Below, piece by piece: positions 1 to 8,179 of a stretch of DNA of 30,411 bases. A program made the position numbers and the translations under genes. Under the pieces are notes generated by a model. That model searched no databases. It saw only the letters and a list, made by a program, of their open reading frames with translations, and was not told the origin of the DNA. Origin of the DNA: an uncultured beta proteobacterium (GTDB lineage Bacteria; Pseudomonadota; Gammaproteobacteria; Burkholderiales; Burkholderiaceae_C). The stretch spans positions 1 through 30,411 of the forward strand of contig CAISLL010000389.1 of NCBI GenBank assembly GCA_903886165.1, given 5' to 3'. Within the stretch, counting starts at the first letter, position 1; the number at the start of each line of letters is the position of its first letter.

Positions 1-1435
1 GCAGACCGTCATCGCCAAGCCAGGGCACGATGGTCGAAGCCACCCAGTAGATTTCACCGGTTCGGCGCCGGTTGGCGATCTGTCCATGCCAGACCTGGCC
101 GGCGGAAATTGTTTTCCATAATGCCTCGTAGAAACTCTGCGGATGCAGTCCAGACTTGATCAGCCGGTGATTGCTGCCGATCAGTTCGCGGCGGTCGTAC
201 CTGGAAATCTCGGTGAATTTGGGATTGGCGTAAGTGATGTCACCGCGGGCATTGGAGATGCTGACGATTGAGTGTTGGTCGAGTGCAAATTTTTGATATT
301 CCAGCTCGCGAAGGGAATCTTTCAGCAGACCGTTGACACGGACCTGTTCAGCTTCAAGATTCTTTCGTGCAGTGATGTCCCGCAGGAAGCCTGCAAAATA
401 CGGACGGCCCTCCGCCTCGAAGGGGACGATAGCGACTTCCACCGGAAACTCTTCGCCATTGCTGCGCATGGCGTTGACCTCGATGCGCTGGCGCAGAATC
501 GGCCCGCTACCGGTGCTCAGATAGTGCTGCATGCCCTGCTCATGCGACTGGCGCAAGGATGGCGGGATGATCACATCTGACATCAGGCGACCGCGAATCT
601 CATTGATGCTGTAGCCAAACGTGCGCTCAGCGGCGGCATTGAAATCGACGATCTGGCCCGCATCATTGGTGGTGATGAAGCAGTCGAGTGCTGCTTCCAT
701 GATGGCGCTCTTGCGTAACTCGCTGTCGGTCAATGCCCTGTGTTGCGTGGTCAATTCCAGCGAAACACGGTTAAGCGCGGCCGCAAGTTGGCGGGTTTCT
801 TTGACGTTGCTGTTGATTTTGACGAAGCTGCCTCGGTGTGTTGAGAGCTCACTGGCAAAATGCGTTGCGGCGGCAAGATCAGCAACCATCCTGCGCAAGG
901 GGAACCAGATCAGGAGCAGGCCGATAGCAAGGGCAGCGCAAGCTCCCAAAAGCGAAACCACGGTGATGTGCCAAATTTTGACAGCGATCGTTTCAGCCGA
1001 GAAGTTGAGGCGGAAAACGCCATAGTCCTTACCCCCGACCGAGATGTTCCGGTTCAGGGAAAGCAACCGCGTTGCAACGAGTTTACTGATCCACGCCGGG
1101 GGCAATTTGGGCAGTTGAACTAAGTTGTTTGCGCGTATGGAACCGCTGCCGACAGCGATAAATTCAGCCGAGGCGAGCTTGGTTCCGGTGGTGGCTTTTG
1201 CAAGTGTGCGCTTGACTGTGTCGTAGTCACCAATGACGATGCTGTCAGAGATTGTAGGCGCGAGAACGTCAGCCAACGTGTTGACTGACTCGTAAGCATC
1301 GTCAATCTCCTGCGTAAACTGGTAGTAGTAGAAAAGCCCAAGTCCACTGGAAATGAATAGCAGAAGGCAAGCCGCATACAGCGCGGTCACCCTGCCAATA
1401 AGCGACCGGGGAAGCAATTTCACAAAAAATTTCAT
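1..1435 (-). CDS. Membrane-bound PAS sensor protein, 3' part beyond window edge
   Basis: Reading from the ATG at 1435 gives 478 open residues that run off the window edge. Residues 15-37 are a first membrane helix, about 38-154 a periplasmic segment, and 155-178 a second helix followed by a HAMP-like linker. A PAS domain lies at about 241-360; it ends with the PAC-type segment GFLRDITARK. A second PAS starts at about 385 (key stretch ISNARGDITYANPKF) and is cut off. The output domain (histidine kinase, GGDEF or EAL) is not in view, so the enzyme class cannot be given. The start lies 9 bp after the stop of the PhnD-like gene, so the two are probably one operon: the binding protein may present a ligand to this sensor. 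That coupling is inference; the two-helix PAS layout is seen directly. Confidence 0.85.
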   Translation of the reverse strand, partial: MKFFVKLLPRSLIGRVTALYAACLLLFISSGLGLFYYYQFTQEIDDAYESVNTLADVLAPTISDSIVIGDYDTVKRTLAKATTGTKLASAEFIAVGSGSIRANNLVQLPKLPPAWISKLVATRLLSLNRNISVGGKDYGVFRLNFSAETIAVKIWHITVVSLLGACAALAIGLLLIWFPLRRMVADLAAATHFASELSTHRGSFVKINSNVKETRQLAAALNRVSLELTTQHRALTDSELRKSAIMEAALDCFITTNDAGQIVDFNAAAERTFGYSINEIRGRLMSDVIIPPSLRQSHEQGMQHYLSTGSGPILRQRIEVNAMRSNGEEFPVEVAIVPFEAEGRPYFAGFLRDITARKNLEAEQVRVNGLLKDSLRELEYQKFALDQHSIVSISNARGDITYANPKFTEISRYDRRELIGSNHRLIKSGLHPQSFYEALWKTISAGQVWHGQIANRRRTGEIYWVASTIVPWLGDDGL

Positions 1436-1444
1436 ACCGAGCAG

Positions 1445-2296
1445 TTAGCGCAACTGCGCGGGGGCGTTTTTGTAGAAGTTGATGTAGGCACCGTATTCGC
1501 TGCCGTTGGAGGCGATGAAGTAGGCATCCACGGGTAGTTCGATGAGTTTTGAGGCGCGCTGGATGATTTCCATGCCTTGCGGGTCCTTGGCCATGCCGAT
1601 AAAGGCATCGGCAACAGCCTGAGCGTCCTTGGTCGGCACACTGGGCGAAGCCATAAGCGCCAGATCATGCACTGACTCAGAGCGCCAGAGTATGCGCACG
1701 CCCTTCTTTTCGCGTCGGGTGTAGCCTTCGATCAGCTGGGAATTGCCGCCAACTGCCTTGACTTTGCCGCTGAACAGTTGGCCAAGGGCACCGTCCATGT
1801 TGCCGCCGAACACCACTTGGATGTCAATGTTTCGTGACAGCAGATGGGCATAGGGCATTTTGTAGGCGACGAGGGCTTCCGGCCCCGGAAAGGCTACCGC
1901 CTGTCCGGCCAGTTGAGCAATGTCAGTGATGGCAGACTCTGCCGGAACGACAATCTGGCCATGGATCGCCGGCGTCTTGCGGCGCCCAAATACCTTCCAG
2001 CCTAGTTGCTGCCGTTCCGGGCTGAACAGATGATTGGTGAACGCAAATTCGACCTCGTTGGCGAGCACATAACTTGTCGTGTCGGCGGACGTCCGGCCGA
2101 TCTTGAGGGTCAATCGGACACCGCTTTTTTCCGAAACGTAGTTGATGATCGGGTTCCAATACGCCGCCGTCAGATTGATTCCGTGTTGGTTGACCGGGGA
2201 AAAACTGTAGGTGTTCACCGTCTGGGCTGCCGTCGGGATGCTGACAAGAAGCACCAACGTTGCGACGGCGGAGTGAATTCGCTTGAGAAATGACAT
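1445..2296 (-). CDS. PhnD-like periplasmic substrate-binding protein
   Basis: This 283-aa protein has an N-terminal signal peptide (positive MSFLKRIHS, hydrophobic core, end near PTAAQ at about 24). The body resembles the PhnD/phosphate-phosphite-phosphonate binding family (PF12974): an early AYWNPIINYVSEKSG region, a FGRRKTPAIHGQIVV segment, and VAFPGPEALVAYKMP, the usual ligand-loop region. Length fits the family. No permease or ATPase follows; the next gene is a membrane PAS sensor 9 bp downstream. Orphan PhnD-like proteins next to sensor kinases or cyclases are a known theme and probably act in signalling rather than uptake. The ligand cannot be told from sequence and need not be a phosphonate. 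A GGAG lies 9 nt before the ATG, supporting the start. Confidence 0.8.
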   Translation of the reverse strand: MSFLKRIHSAVATLVLLVSIPTAAQTVNTYSFSPVNQHGINLTAAYWNPIINYVSEKSGVRLTLKIGRTSADTTSYVLANEVEFAFTNHLFSPERQQLGWKVFGRRKTPAIHGQIVVPAESAITDIAQLAGQAVAFPGPEALVAYKMPYAHLLSRNIDIQVVFGGNMDGALGQLFSGKVKAVGGNSQLIEGYTRREKKGVRILWRSESVHDLALMASPSVPTKDAQAVADAFIGMAKDPQGMEIIQRASKLIELPVDAYFIASNGSEYGAYINFYKNAPAQLR

Positions 2297-2353
2297 GGCT
2301 TTTGTCTCCGGTTTATCCGATTCAGTAACGACCTATTTTGAGCGATGTTGATG

Positions 2354-5134
2354 TCACACCGCACGCCTTGTTAAGCATATACGCAGAATGCGCATGCGTT
2401 CTCTCACACCCTGGCTAACGGCAAAAAACACATCTGCGGCAGCACGGGCATCGGTGCTTTCTGTGCTGTGCTCCATCCAGGCCGGGGCGTGCAGGCAGCC
2501 CACAGGTGTGTTGGCCAGCACCATCTGCCAGTCACGGCCAATGGCGTACCACTCGGACAAACTCCTTGGCCTGGCGCCAAACCAGCTGCGCTTGCCCGAC
2601 ACAATGTCCAGCCAGGCGCCGTAAGTTGCCAGCATGTGCCAATGCTTGCCTTTATGGGCAGGTGCGCAGCGCAGTGTCCGGAGCTGAACCTTCGCGGTGT
2701 CGGCATCACGGCCCACCACCACCGCTTGTTTCACCCAGCGCAGTGGCAGACCATTTGCGCGGCGCAAACCCGCGTCAACAGCCAGCCATGGAAGAAAAGT
2801 CAGGCAAGCCACGGCGGCAGTGAGGCGAGCCAGCCAAGAGGTGCCTGTCTGTTCCTTGCGGTGCAGGTTCAACAGCAGCCCTTCAGACGGTTGCAGCACC
2901 GTGCGCACCCCAAGTTTGAGGTGCTGGACGCTTTGGGCATTGACCACGGTGCCGTCCAGTTCAAGATGCTGTCCGACAAAGGTTTGCGGCAGCACCACAC
3001 TGTTGAGAATGACGGAGCCGGTGGACACCACCACGTCGCGGGTCAGCACGGTGCCCGCACCAATCCGGGCACCTTGTGCGACAAAGCAGCCGGGGCCGAT
3101 CAGGGCCGGACCTTCAATAACTGCCCCAACTTCCAGCACTGCATCCGGGCTGTAGGCACCCCAGTTGGCGCGCAGCCAGGTAGCGGGAACCCGGTGCATG
3201 AATTCGTCATTCAATGCGACTTGCTGAGCGTTCAGCAGGTCTGTGGCGCTGCACGGGTTTAAAAACTGTGCCAATTCCAGCACCCGCAGCTGGCTGGTTT
3301 GCTGGCACAGGTGAGCGCCGAAGCTGGCTTCATCACAGTGCGGGGGCAGGGTGCACAAGGTGGCGGGCGTAACCACGCCCCAACCGGCCCACTGTACCGA
3401 GCTGACATTTTGGATATGGGCCAGCACCTGTGAGTTGGCGGTCATGGTGGTCAGGGCCTCAGCGGCGATCCAGCGGTCAGCGTGGCCAACCAGCACCCGG
3501 TCGGAAGCACTCAGGCCAAGAGACTGCAGGATGCTGTAGGGTGTGGCAGCCTCCTTGACCAAATGCCAGTGCACTTGAATACCCCAACGCTCGCCCTGAT
3601 CCAGCAGTTGACGCAGCGCTTCCGGGCGGCCACTCGCCACCAGGTCAAGGTGTTTGATGCCCAGGTCGGCCAACTGGTCCAGCGTTTTCTCGATGAAGGT
3701 GCTACAGCCAAGCGGCAGCAGGGCAGCCGGAAAGTCAAATGGCACCGGAATGTCTTGTGCCGCCGGGGTGGTGGCAAACAATACACAACGCAGGCCGTGA
3801 CCTGCCAACGGAGCAGGCAAGTTTTCGTCCCTGATGGTGTCGTTGGCACGTTGGCGGATACCAGCGCGTTGCAGCATGATTCGGCCCAGAAAAGTGAAAT
3901 TGCCCACCAGGTAGCGCTGCCACATGCGAGACGGTTCCTGTATCAGGCGGTATACCCACTCCAGGCCAGTGTCACGCATCCAAGTAGGAGCCCGGCTGAT
4001 TCGCCCGGAAACAAAGTCAAACAGGCCGCCCACACCGATAGCCACCTTGACGCCCAATTGGTGCAGTTGCCGGTCAATAAAGATATCTTGCATGGGCACG
4101 CCGCGCGCCACCAGCAACACATCTGCGCCACTGGCGCGCACCTGGGCGGCTACCTCGCCCTCCTGGGCAACACCAAAAAAACCGTCGCGGTGACCCGCGA
4201 TGCGCAAGGTGGGCCACTGCGCCTGCACCACTTGAGCCACACGCTCCACCACGCCAGGCTGCCCGCCGAGCAGGAACAGACTGGCGCCCCGGCGCTCAAG
4301 CATCTCGCAAAGGCGCGGGAACAAGTCGGTGCCATTGACGTTTTGCTTCAAGGGCAGTCCCATGATGTCGGCGGCGATCTTGATGCCGATGCCATCGGGC
4401 AAGACCATGGCGGCCCGCGCCAGAATCCGGCGGTAGCCGCGCTCGTGGGCCGCAATGTTGACGCACGCCGGGTTGACAAAACTCACCTGCTGGGTGGTGT
4501 TGCCGTCGATCATCTCGCTCAACTGGTTGATGGCTTGGGCCATGTCGATGTTGTCAAAAAACACATCACCCACACACACACGTCCTTCTCCAGGCGCTTT
4601 GGGCGATGGCATCCACGCCACCACCAGTGCGCGCATCAGCAGGCCAAAGTCATGGCGCAGGCAGCGTTGGGCGATGTATTCAAGTTCAGCTTCGTGTTCA
4701 GAACCAAAATCCACTGCGGTTCGGCGGCGCAGGTCCCAAATGTTGACCAAGCCGGGGCGCAATGTGGTTATGTTGTTGACTAAGGGGCGCGCCGAATCCA
4801 CAGGCATGGCTTTGGGGCCGACCCAGGCCATGTCACCTGCCAGAATGTTCAGCAGCACCGGCCACTGTGTCATGCCCAGCACGGAAAATGCGCGGCCAAT
4901 GAATGAGTCCGGAAAGTCAAGCTGCCACCGGCTGAAGTGCGTCGTTTTGTGGCTCCGGTACTGAACCGCTCGGGGGCGGCCGAAGAGCCAACCCAAGGCC
5001 AGGGGAGCGGCCAGCAGGGTCAGAACCAGCGTAGCCAGAATGATGTCCATGGTGCGCAACTGCAGGTCAACGCCCCGCTCATCCGGGTTGGCAGAAATTT
5101 GCACAGGCGTACCAGGTGTCATCCAGTGGTTCAT
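2354..5134 (-). CDS. Multi-domain protein: degenerate PGT-like + WecG/TagA glycosyltransferase + NTase-like/beta-helix + second PGT-like region
   Basis: The protein has 926 residues; AAGGA lies 8 nt before the ATG, and the PGT gene ends 20 bp upstream. Residues 29-51 are a membrane helix followed by a bacterial sugar-transferase-like segment, with GDMAWVGP at 100-107 and LRPGLVNIW near 125. Where the intact PGT next door has DELPQL, this protein has T89-Q90, so the catalytic pair is absent. Residues 183-425 are a clear WecG/TagA/CpsF (GT26) domain with LPDGIGIK near 245, NVNGTDLF near 265 and GVGGLFDFVSG near 367. Residues 449-640 look like a nucleotidyltransferase fold that has lost the glycine-rich loop. 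Residues 663-735 are hexapeptide-like repeats (beta-helix). Residues 770-790 are a membrane helix, then a second PGT-like region with SGKRSWFGARPRS near 846. Only the GT26 part is expected to be catalytic; it would add a sugar to the lipid-linked intermediate. The assignments of the outer domains are inference. Confidence 0.85.
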   Translation of the reverse strand: MNHWMTPGTPVQISANPDERGVDLQLRTMDIILATLVLTLLAAPLALGWLFGRPRAVQYRSHKTTHFSRWQLDFPDSFIGRAFSVLGMTQWPVLLNILAGDMAWVGPKAMPVDSARPLVNNITTLRPGLVNIWDLRRRTAVDFGSEHEAELEYIAQRCLRHDFGLLMRALVVAWMPSPKAPGEGRVCVGDVFFDNIDMAQAINQLSEMIDGNTTQQVSFVNPACVNIAAHERGYRRILARAAMVLPDGIGIKIAADIMGLPLKQNVNGTDLFPRLCEMLERRGASLFLLGGQPGVVERVAQVVQAQWPTLRIAGHRDGFFGVAQEGEVAAQVRASGADVLLVARGVPMQDIFIDRQLHQLGVKVAIGVGGLFDFVSGRISRAPTWMRDTGLEWVYRLIQEPSRMWQRYLVGNFTFLGRIMLQRAGIRQRANDTIRDENLPAPLAGHGLRCVLFATTPAAQDIPVPFDFPAALLPLGCSTFIEKTLDQLADLGIKHLDLVASGRPEALRQLLDQGERWGIQVHWHLVKEAATPYSILQSLGLSASDRVLVGHADRWIAAEALTTMTANSQVLAHIQNVSSVQWAGWGVVTPATLCTLPPHCDEASFGAHLCQQTSQLRVLELAQFLNPCSATDLLNAQQVALNDEFMHRVPATWLRANWGAYSPDAVLEVGAVIEGPALIGPGCFVAQGARIGAGTVLTRDVVVSTGSVILNSVVLPQTFVGQHLELDGTVVNAQSVQHLKLGVRTVLQPSEGLLLNLHRKEQTGTSWLARLTAAVACLTFLPWLAVDAGLRRANGLPLRWVKQAVVVGRDADTAKVQLRTLRCAPAHKGKHWHMLATYGAWLDIVSGKRSWFGARPRSLSEWYAIGRDWQMVLANTPVGCLHAPAWMEHSTESTDARAAADVFFAVSQGVRERMRILRICLTRRAV

Positions 5135-5154
5135 AGGGGCTGTCCTTGTCTGAA

Positions 5155-5853
5155 TCAGTAAGCACCGCGGCCGCGAATCACGGCGGGCAGCGTCTGGGCG
5201 ATCAGTTTGATGTCGTTGCCCATGGAGCGTTGTTGGATGTAGTCAATGTCCATCATCACTTGCTGGGGGAAGGGGATTTCCGAGCGCCCGTTGACTTGCC
5301 AGATGCAGGTCAGACCGGGGGTGACCGACAGGCGCTGACGCTCATTCATTGTGTAGCGTGCGACTTCACCCACCAGCGGCGGACGTGGGCCCACCAGGCT
5401 CATGTCACCGCGCACAATGCTCCACAGCTGCGGCAGTTCGTCAATGCTGGTGCGACGGATGAGCCGTCCGACCGGGGTGATGCGCGGGTCGCGCTTCATC
5501 TTGAAGGTTACGCCATCGCTGCCGTGCTCGTTGGTGGCCAACAGCGCCGCCCTGACAGCTTCGGCATTGACACACATGGAGCGAAACTTGGGAAAACTGA
5601 ACACCCGCCCGTTCAAACCCACACGCTTTTGCCAAAACAGCACCGGGCCGCGGTCATGTAGCTTGATTGACAGGGCCACCATCAGGAACAGGGGTGACAA
5701 CAGCACCAGGGCCGGGAGCACCAGCGCCAGATCAAGGCTGCGTTTGAGCAAGGGAAATTTGCGGGTTGACCACCACCAGGCGAGGCGGGTGCGCCGGGCG
5801 CGAAGCCGGTTGGCCAGTGGGGTGCCAATTTGCGGGAGTTTGGTTTGGGTCAT
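5155..5853 (-). CDS. Undecaprenyl-phosphate sugar phosphotransferase (ExoY/WcaJ-type PGT)
   Basis: This 232-aa protein is a monotopic phosphoglycosyl transferase (PF02397). It should move a sugar-1-phosphate from a UDP-sugar to undecaprenyl phosphate at the inner membrane, the first step of the repeat unit. Visible are one N-terminal hydrophobic segment (LALVLPALVLLSPLFLMVAL), FWQKRVGLNGRVF, the KFRSM motif, the catalytic Asp-Glu pair in RRTSIDELPQL, GDMSLVGPRPP, and PGLTCIWQVNGRS. The length equals that of short ExoY-like members that lack the extra WcaJ helices. I chose the ATG at 5853, because AAGG lies 9 nt before it; an in-frame ATG at 5862 overlaps that site. The sugar cannot be assigned. 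The gene leads an operon with the 926-aa protein and is served by the shared promoter motif at 5883-5926. Confidence 0.93.
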   Translation of the reverse strand: MTQTKLPQIGTPLANRLRARRTRLAWWWSTRKFPLLKRSLDLALVLPALVLLSPLFLMVALSIKLHDRGPVLFWQKRVGLNGRVFSFPKFRSMCVNAEAVRAALLATNEHGSDGVTFKMKRDPRITPVGRLIRRTSIDELPQLWSIVRGDMSLVGPRPPLVGEVARYTMNERQRLSVTPGLTCIWQVNGRSEIPFPQQVMMDIDYIQQRSMGNDIKLIAQTLPAVIRGRGAY

Positions 5854-5882
5854 GTGAGGCATCCTTGAATTTGATGACGTGA

Positions 5883-5926
5883 ATTAGAGTGCTGCCCGGT
5901 TCTGAAGTTGTGACAGCTTTGTGAAC
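5883..5926 (-). promoter_or_regulatory. Candidate promoter of the PGT operon, shared EPS-locus motif
   Basis: On the minus strand two half-sites, GTTCACA and TGTCACA, start 11 bp apart (5926 and 5915). A -10-like TCTAAT (5888-5883) begins exactly 35 bp after the first C of the first CACA (5923). The second half-site overlaps where a -35 box should be, as in class II activation. The same geometry recurs at 8504, 11166 and 13186. Seen in sequence; binding by the OmpR-type regulator at 26510 is inference. Confidence 0.65.
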
Positions 5927-5936
5927 GACTTGTTAA
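5908..5936 (+). promoter_or_regulatory. Possible divergent promoter for the histidine kinase operon
   Basis: On the plus strand three 11-bp units start with TTGT (5908, 5919, 5930). TTGTGA at 5908 and TGTTAA at 5931 are separated by 17 bp, a plausible but weak sigma-70 pair. These bases are the same ones that form the minus-strand motif, so a regulator bound here could switch between the two directions. Low confidence; only the geometry is seen. Confidence 0.3.
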
Positions 5937-5981
5937 ACTTGGCTAGCCCCCGCTCACAAAACCCGTAACACGTTCATTTGC

Positions 5982-7784
5982 ATGCATCAACCTATGGCTT
6001 CAGCATCTGTTTTGCGGATTCTGGTGGCTGACGACATTGAAGCGTCCCGCTTGCATCTGTGCAGCCTGGTTGAGGCGCTTGGTCATGAGGTGCTGCAGGT
6101 CTCCAGCGGGGTTGAGGCGCTGGCACAGGCGGTGCTGAAAGTTCCGGACCTGGTGTTGCTGGATTTGCTGATGCCCGATATGGATGGCTTCAAGGTCACT
6201 GAGCAATTGCGTTTACGGGTCACCGACCGCTGGTTGCCGGTGATCGTGGTCTCATCGCTTGACGGTGTTGAGCACTTCATTCATGCGTTGTTGGGTGGCG
6301 CGGACGACTACCTGACGCGGCCCGTCACCCCGGCGCTGCTTGAGGCCAAACTGCGCCACTACGGCAGGGTGTTGGGGCTGCAGTCGCGCCTGGCGGTGCA
6401 ATCCCAAATGCAGCGCGACATCCATGACAACATCCTTGATGCAGTGATCACGGTAGATGGCAGTGGCCTGATTGAGGAAGCCAATTTTGCCGCAATTCGA
6501 CTATTTGGTGATGCCGTCACGCGCCTGCGTGGCTATCCCTGCAAGCATGTGTTGGGGGCCAATCTGGAAGACTTGATCAGCCAGAAAGAGTTGGTTCTGA
6601 CCCGTTCGGACGGCGTGGATTTTCCGGCAGAACTGGCCTTGAGTGAGTGGCGTGAGAAGGGTGGTGTGCATTACACCCTGGTGGTTCGCGACTTGACCGA
6701 GCGTCGGCAAGTGGCACGCATGAAAGACGAATTTTTGGCTACCGTGAGTCATGAGTTGCGTACACCCTTGACATCGGTTCTTGGTGCGCTTGGCCTGCTT
6801 GCATCAGGGGCTGCGGGTGCCTTGCCAAAGTCTGCCGTACCCTTGGTCGAGGTGGCCAAGCGCAACGGCGAACGCCTGAGCCGACTGATCGACGACATTC
6901 TGGATCTGACCAAGCTCGAAGGCAACCAGATGGTGCTGCAATTGCGCCCGCAGCACTTGGAGCCCCTGTTGCGCGAAGCCTTGTCAGCCAACCAGGGTTA
7001 TGCCCAACGTTCTGGGGTTCATCTGACCCTTGAGGCACATGCGGGCAGCCCGCCAGTGCGCATGGATGCCGACCGATTTTTGCAGGTGATGGCCAATTTG
7101 TTATCCAACGCCATCAAACATTCTCCTGCCGGTGACACCGTCAGTGTGGTGCTGGTGTGGACGGATGCCGTCATCAGGGTCAAGGTGCGTGACCGTGGGC
7201 CGGGCATTGACCCGAAGTTTCGCGCGCGCATGTTCGAGAAGTTTTCACAGGCCGATGGCTCAGACCAGCGGGCCCGGGGCGGTACCGGTCTGGGCCTTTA
7301 CGTCACCCGCATGCTGGTTGAGCGCATGGGTGGCCGGGTTGCGCTGGACTCGGTAGCAGGTGAGGGTGCCACTTTTATCGTCGAATTGCCGGTGATGGAT
7401 GTCAAGGTGCCGGTGTGGACGCCTTGGGTGCTGCACATTGACCGCGATGTGGATGCGCGGCGGCGGGTGGCCGACTGGTTGTCGCAGTTGTGCCCGGTAG
7501 AGGGCGTGGCAGATTTGCAGCAGGCGCGGCAACCGCGTGTGCGCCAGGGTCCGGCCATGGTGCTTGCCGACCCACAAACTCAAGGTTCTGCCGAAGAATT
7601 TTGTGCTGCACTGCAGCATCTTTCGCGAGGACGGCCGGTCTTGCTTTACAGCGATGCGGTGGATGAGGAGTTTGTAAGGCGCGTGGGTTTGAACTGGCTG
7701 CAAAAAGCTCAGGGTGGTCGGGAAGAACTGCAGGTGGCCGTGCAGGCAGCGCTTGTCAAAATAAACCAGGAGCCCCTGTCATGA
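5982..7784 (+). CDS. Soluble REC-PAS-histidine kinase with C-terminal degenerate receiver
   Basis: The protein has 600 residues and no membrane helix, so it is cytoplasmic. The N-terminal receiver (about 12-130) has the acidic pair ADD and phospho-acceptor D61 in LLDLLMPDMDG. The usual Lys of the KP motif is Arg113 (LTRPV). PAS spans about 146-240. HisKA has H257 in VSHELRTPL. The ATPase domain has LLSNAIKHSP (373-382), DRGPGID (404-410) and GGTGLGL (433-439). Residues 480-600 look like a receiver that has drifted: HIDRD, VLADP, LLYSD and LQKA sit at the positions of the acidic pair, acceptor Asp, Ser/Thr and Lys. It probably phosphorylates the CheY-like receiver or Hpt encoded directly downstream; the next gene overlaps by 4 bp (ATGA). 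There is no clear ribosome site for either the ATG at 5982 or the one at 5994. The signal is unknown. Confidence 0.9.
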   Translation: MHQPMASASVLRILVADDIEASRLHLCSLVEALGHEVLQVSSGVEALAQAVLKVPDLVLLDLLMPDMDGFKVTEQLRLRVTDRWLPVIVVSSLDGVEHFIHALLGGADDYLTRPVTPALLEAKLRHYGRVLGLQSRLAVQSQMQRDIHDNILDAVITVDGSGLIEEANFAAIRLFGDAVTRLRGYPCKHVLGANLEDLISQKELVLTRSDGVDFPAELALSEWREKGGVHYTLVVRDLTERRQVARMKDEFLATVSHELRTPLTSVLGALGLLASGAAGALPKSAVPLVEVAKRNGERLSRLIDDILDLTKLEGNQMVLQLRPQHLEPLLREALSANQGYAQRSGVHLTLEAHAGSPPVRMDADRFLQVMANLLSNAIKHSPAGDTVSVVLVWTDAVIRVKVRDRGPGIDPKFRARMFEKFSQADGSDQRARGGTGLGLYVTRMLVERMGGRVALDSVAGEGATFIVELPVMDVKVPVWTPWVLHIDRDVDARRRVADWLSQLCPVEGVADLQQARQPRVRQGPAMVLADPQTQGSAEEFCAALQHLSRGRPVLLYSDAVDEEFVRRVGLNWLQKAQGGREELQVAVQAALVKINQEPLS

Positions 7785-8179
7785 GCGAGTTGCAGCGGGT
7801 GATGTGTGTCGAGGACGACCCGGACATCAGGATGATTCTTGAGTTCAGCCTGACCACCTTGGGCGGGTATGAAGTGTGTTTGTGCGCGGGCGGCCAGGCG
7901 GCGCTGCTTCAGGCACCCTTGTTCAGGCCTGATCTGGTACTGCTCGATGTCATGATGCCCGACATGAGCGGACCCGAAACACTGGCAGCGCTGCGCCAAC
8001 AGCCAGGGATGGCAGGGGTGCCAGTGGTGTTCATCACCGCCAAAGCGATGCCCGACGAAGTGGAGGCCTTGCTTGTGCATGGCGCCACCGGGGTGATCGT
8101 CAAGCCGTTCGACCCGGTGACCTTGCCGCAGGATATTCGCATTTATTGGGAGCATGGCCGTGACATCGTCGACGGCTGA
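7781..8179 (+). CDS. CheY-like single-domain response regulator
   Basis: This 132-aa protein is a stand-alone receiver. It carries the acidic pattern EDD at 11-13, the phospho-acceptor D56 in LLDVMMPDMSG, the Thr in VFITAKA and the Lys in VKPFDP. No DNA-binding or enzymatic output follows, so it should act by protein-protein contact or as a relay step. It overlaps the kinase gene by 4 bp and the Hpt gene by 26 bp, so the three are translationally coupled. The arrangement kinase-receiver-Hpt suggests a phosphorelay; the final target in this locus is not shown by sequence. Confidence 0.92.
   Translation: MSELQRVMCVEDDPDIRMILEFSLTTLGGYEVCLCAGGQAALLQAPLFRPDLVLLDVMMPDMSGPETLAALRQQPGMAGVPVVFITAKAMPDEVEALLVHGATGVIVKPFDPVTLPQDIRIYWEHGRDIVDG

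Noticed and set aside
4570..4582. Short CA dinucleotide run
   Set aside because: Only about six units inside a coding region; no sign of phase-variation function.
3482..4783. 433-codon open frame on the plus strand opposite the 926-aa gene
   Set aside because: It is the antisense of the well-supported WecG-containing gene. GC-rich codon bias leaves long open antisense frames; no family motif or ribosome site is present.
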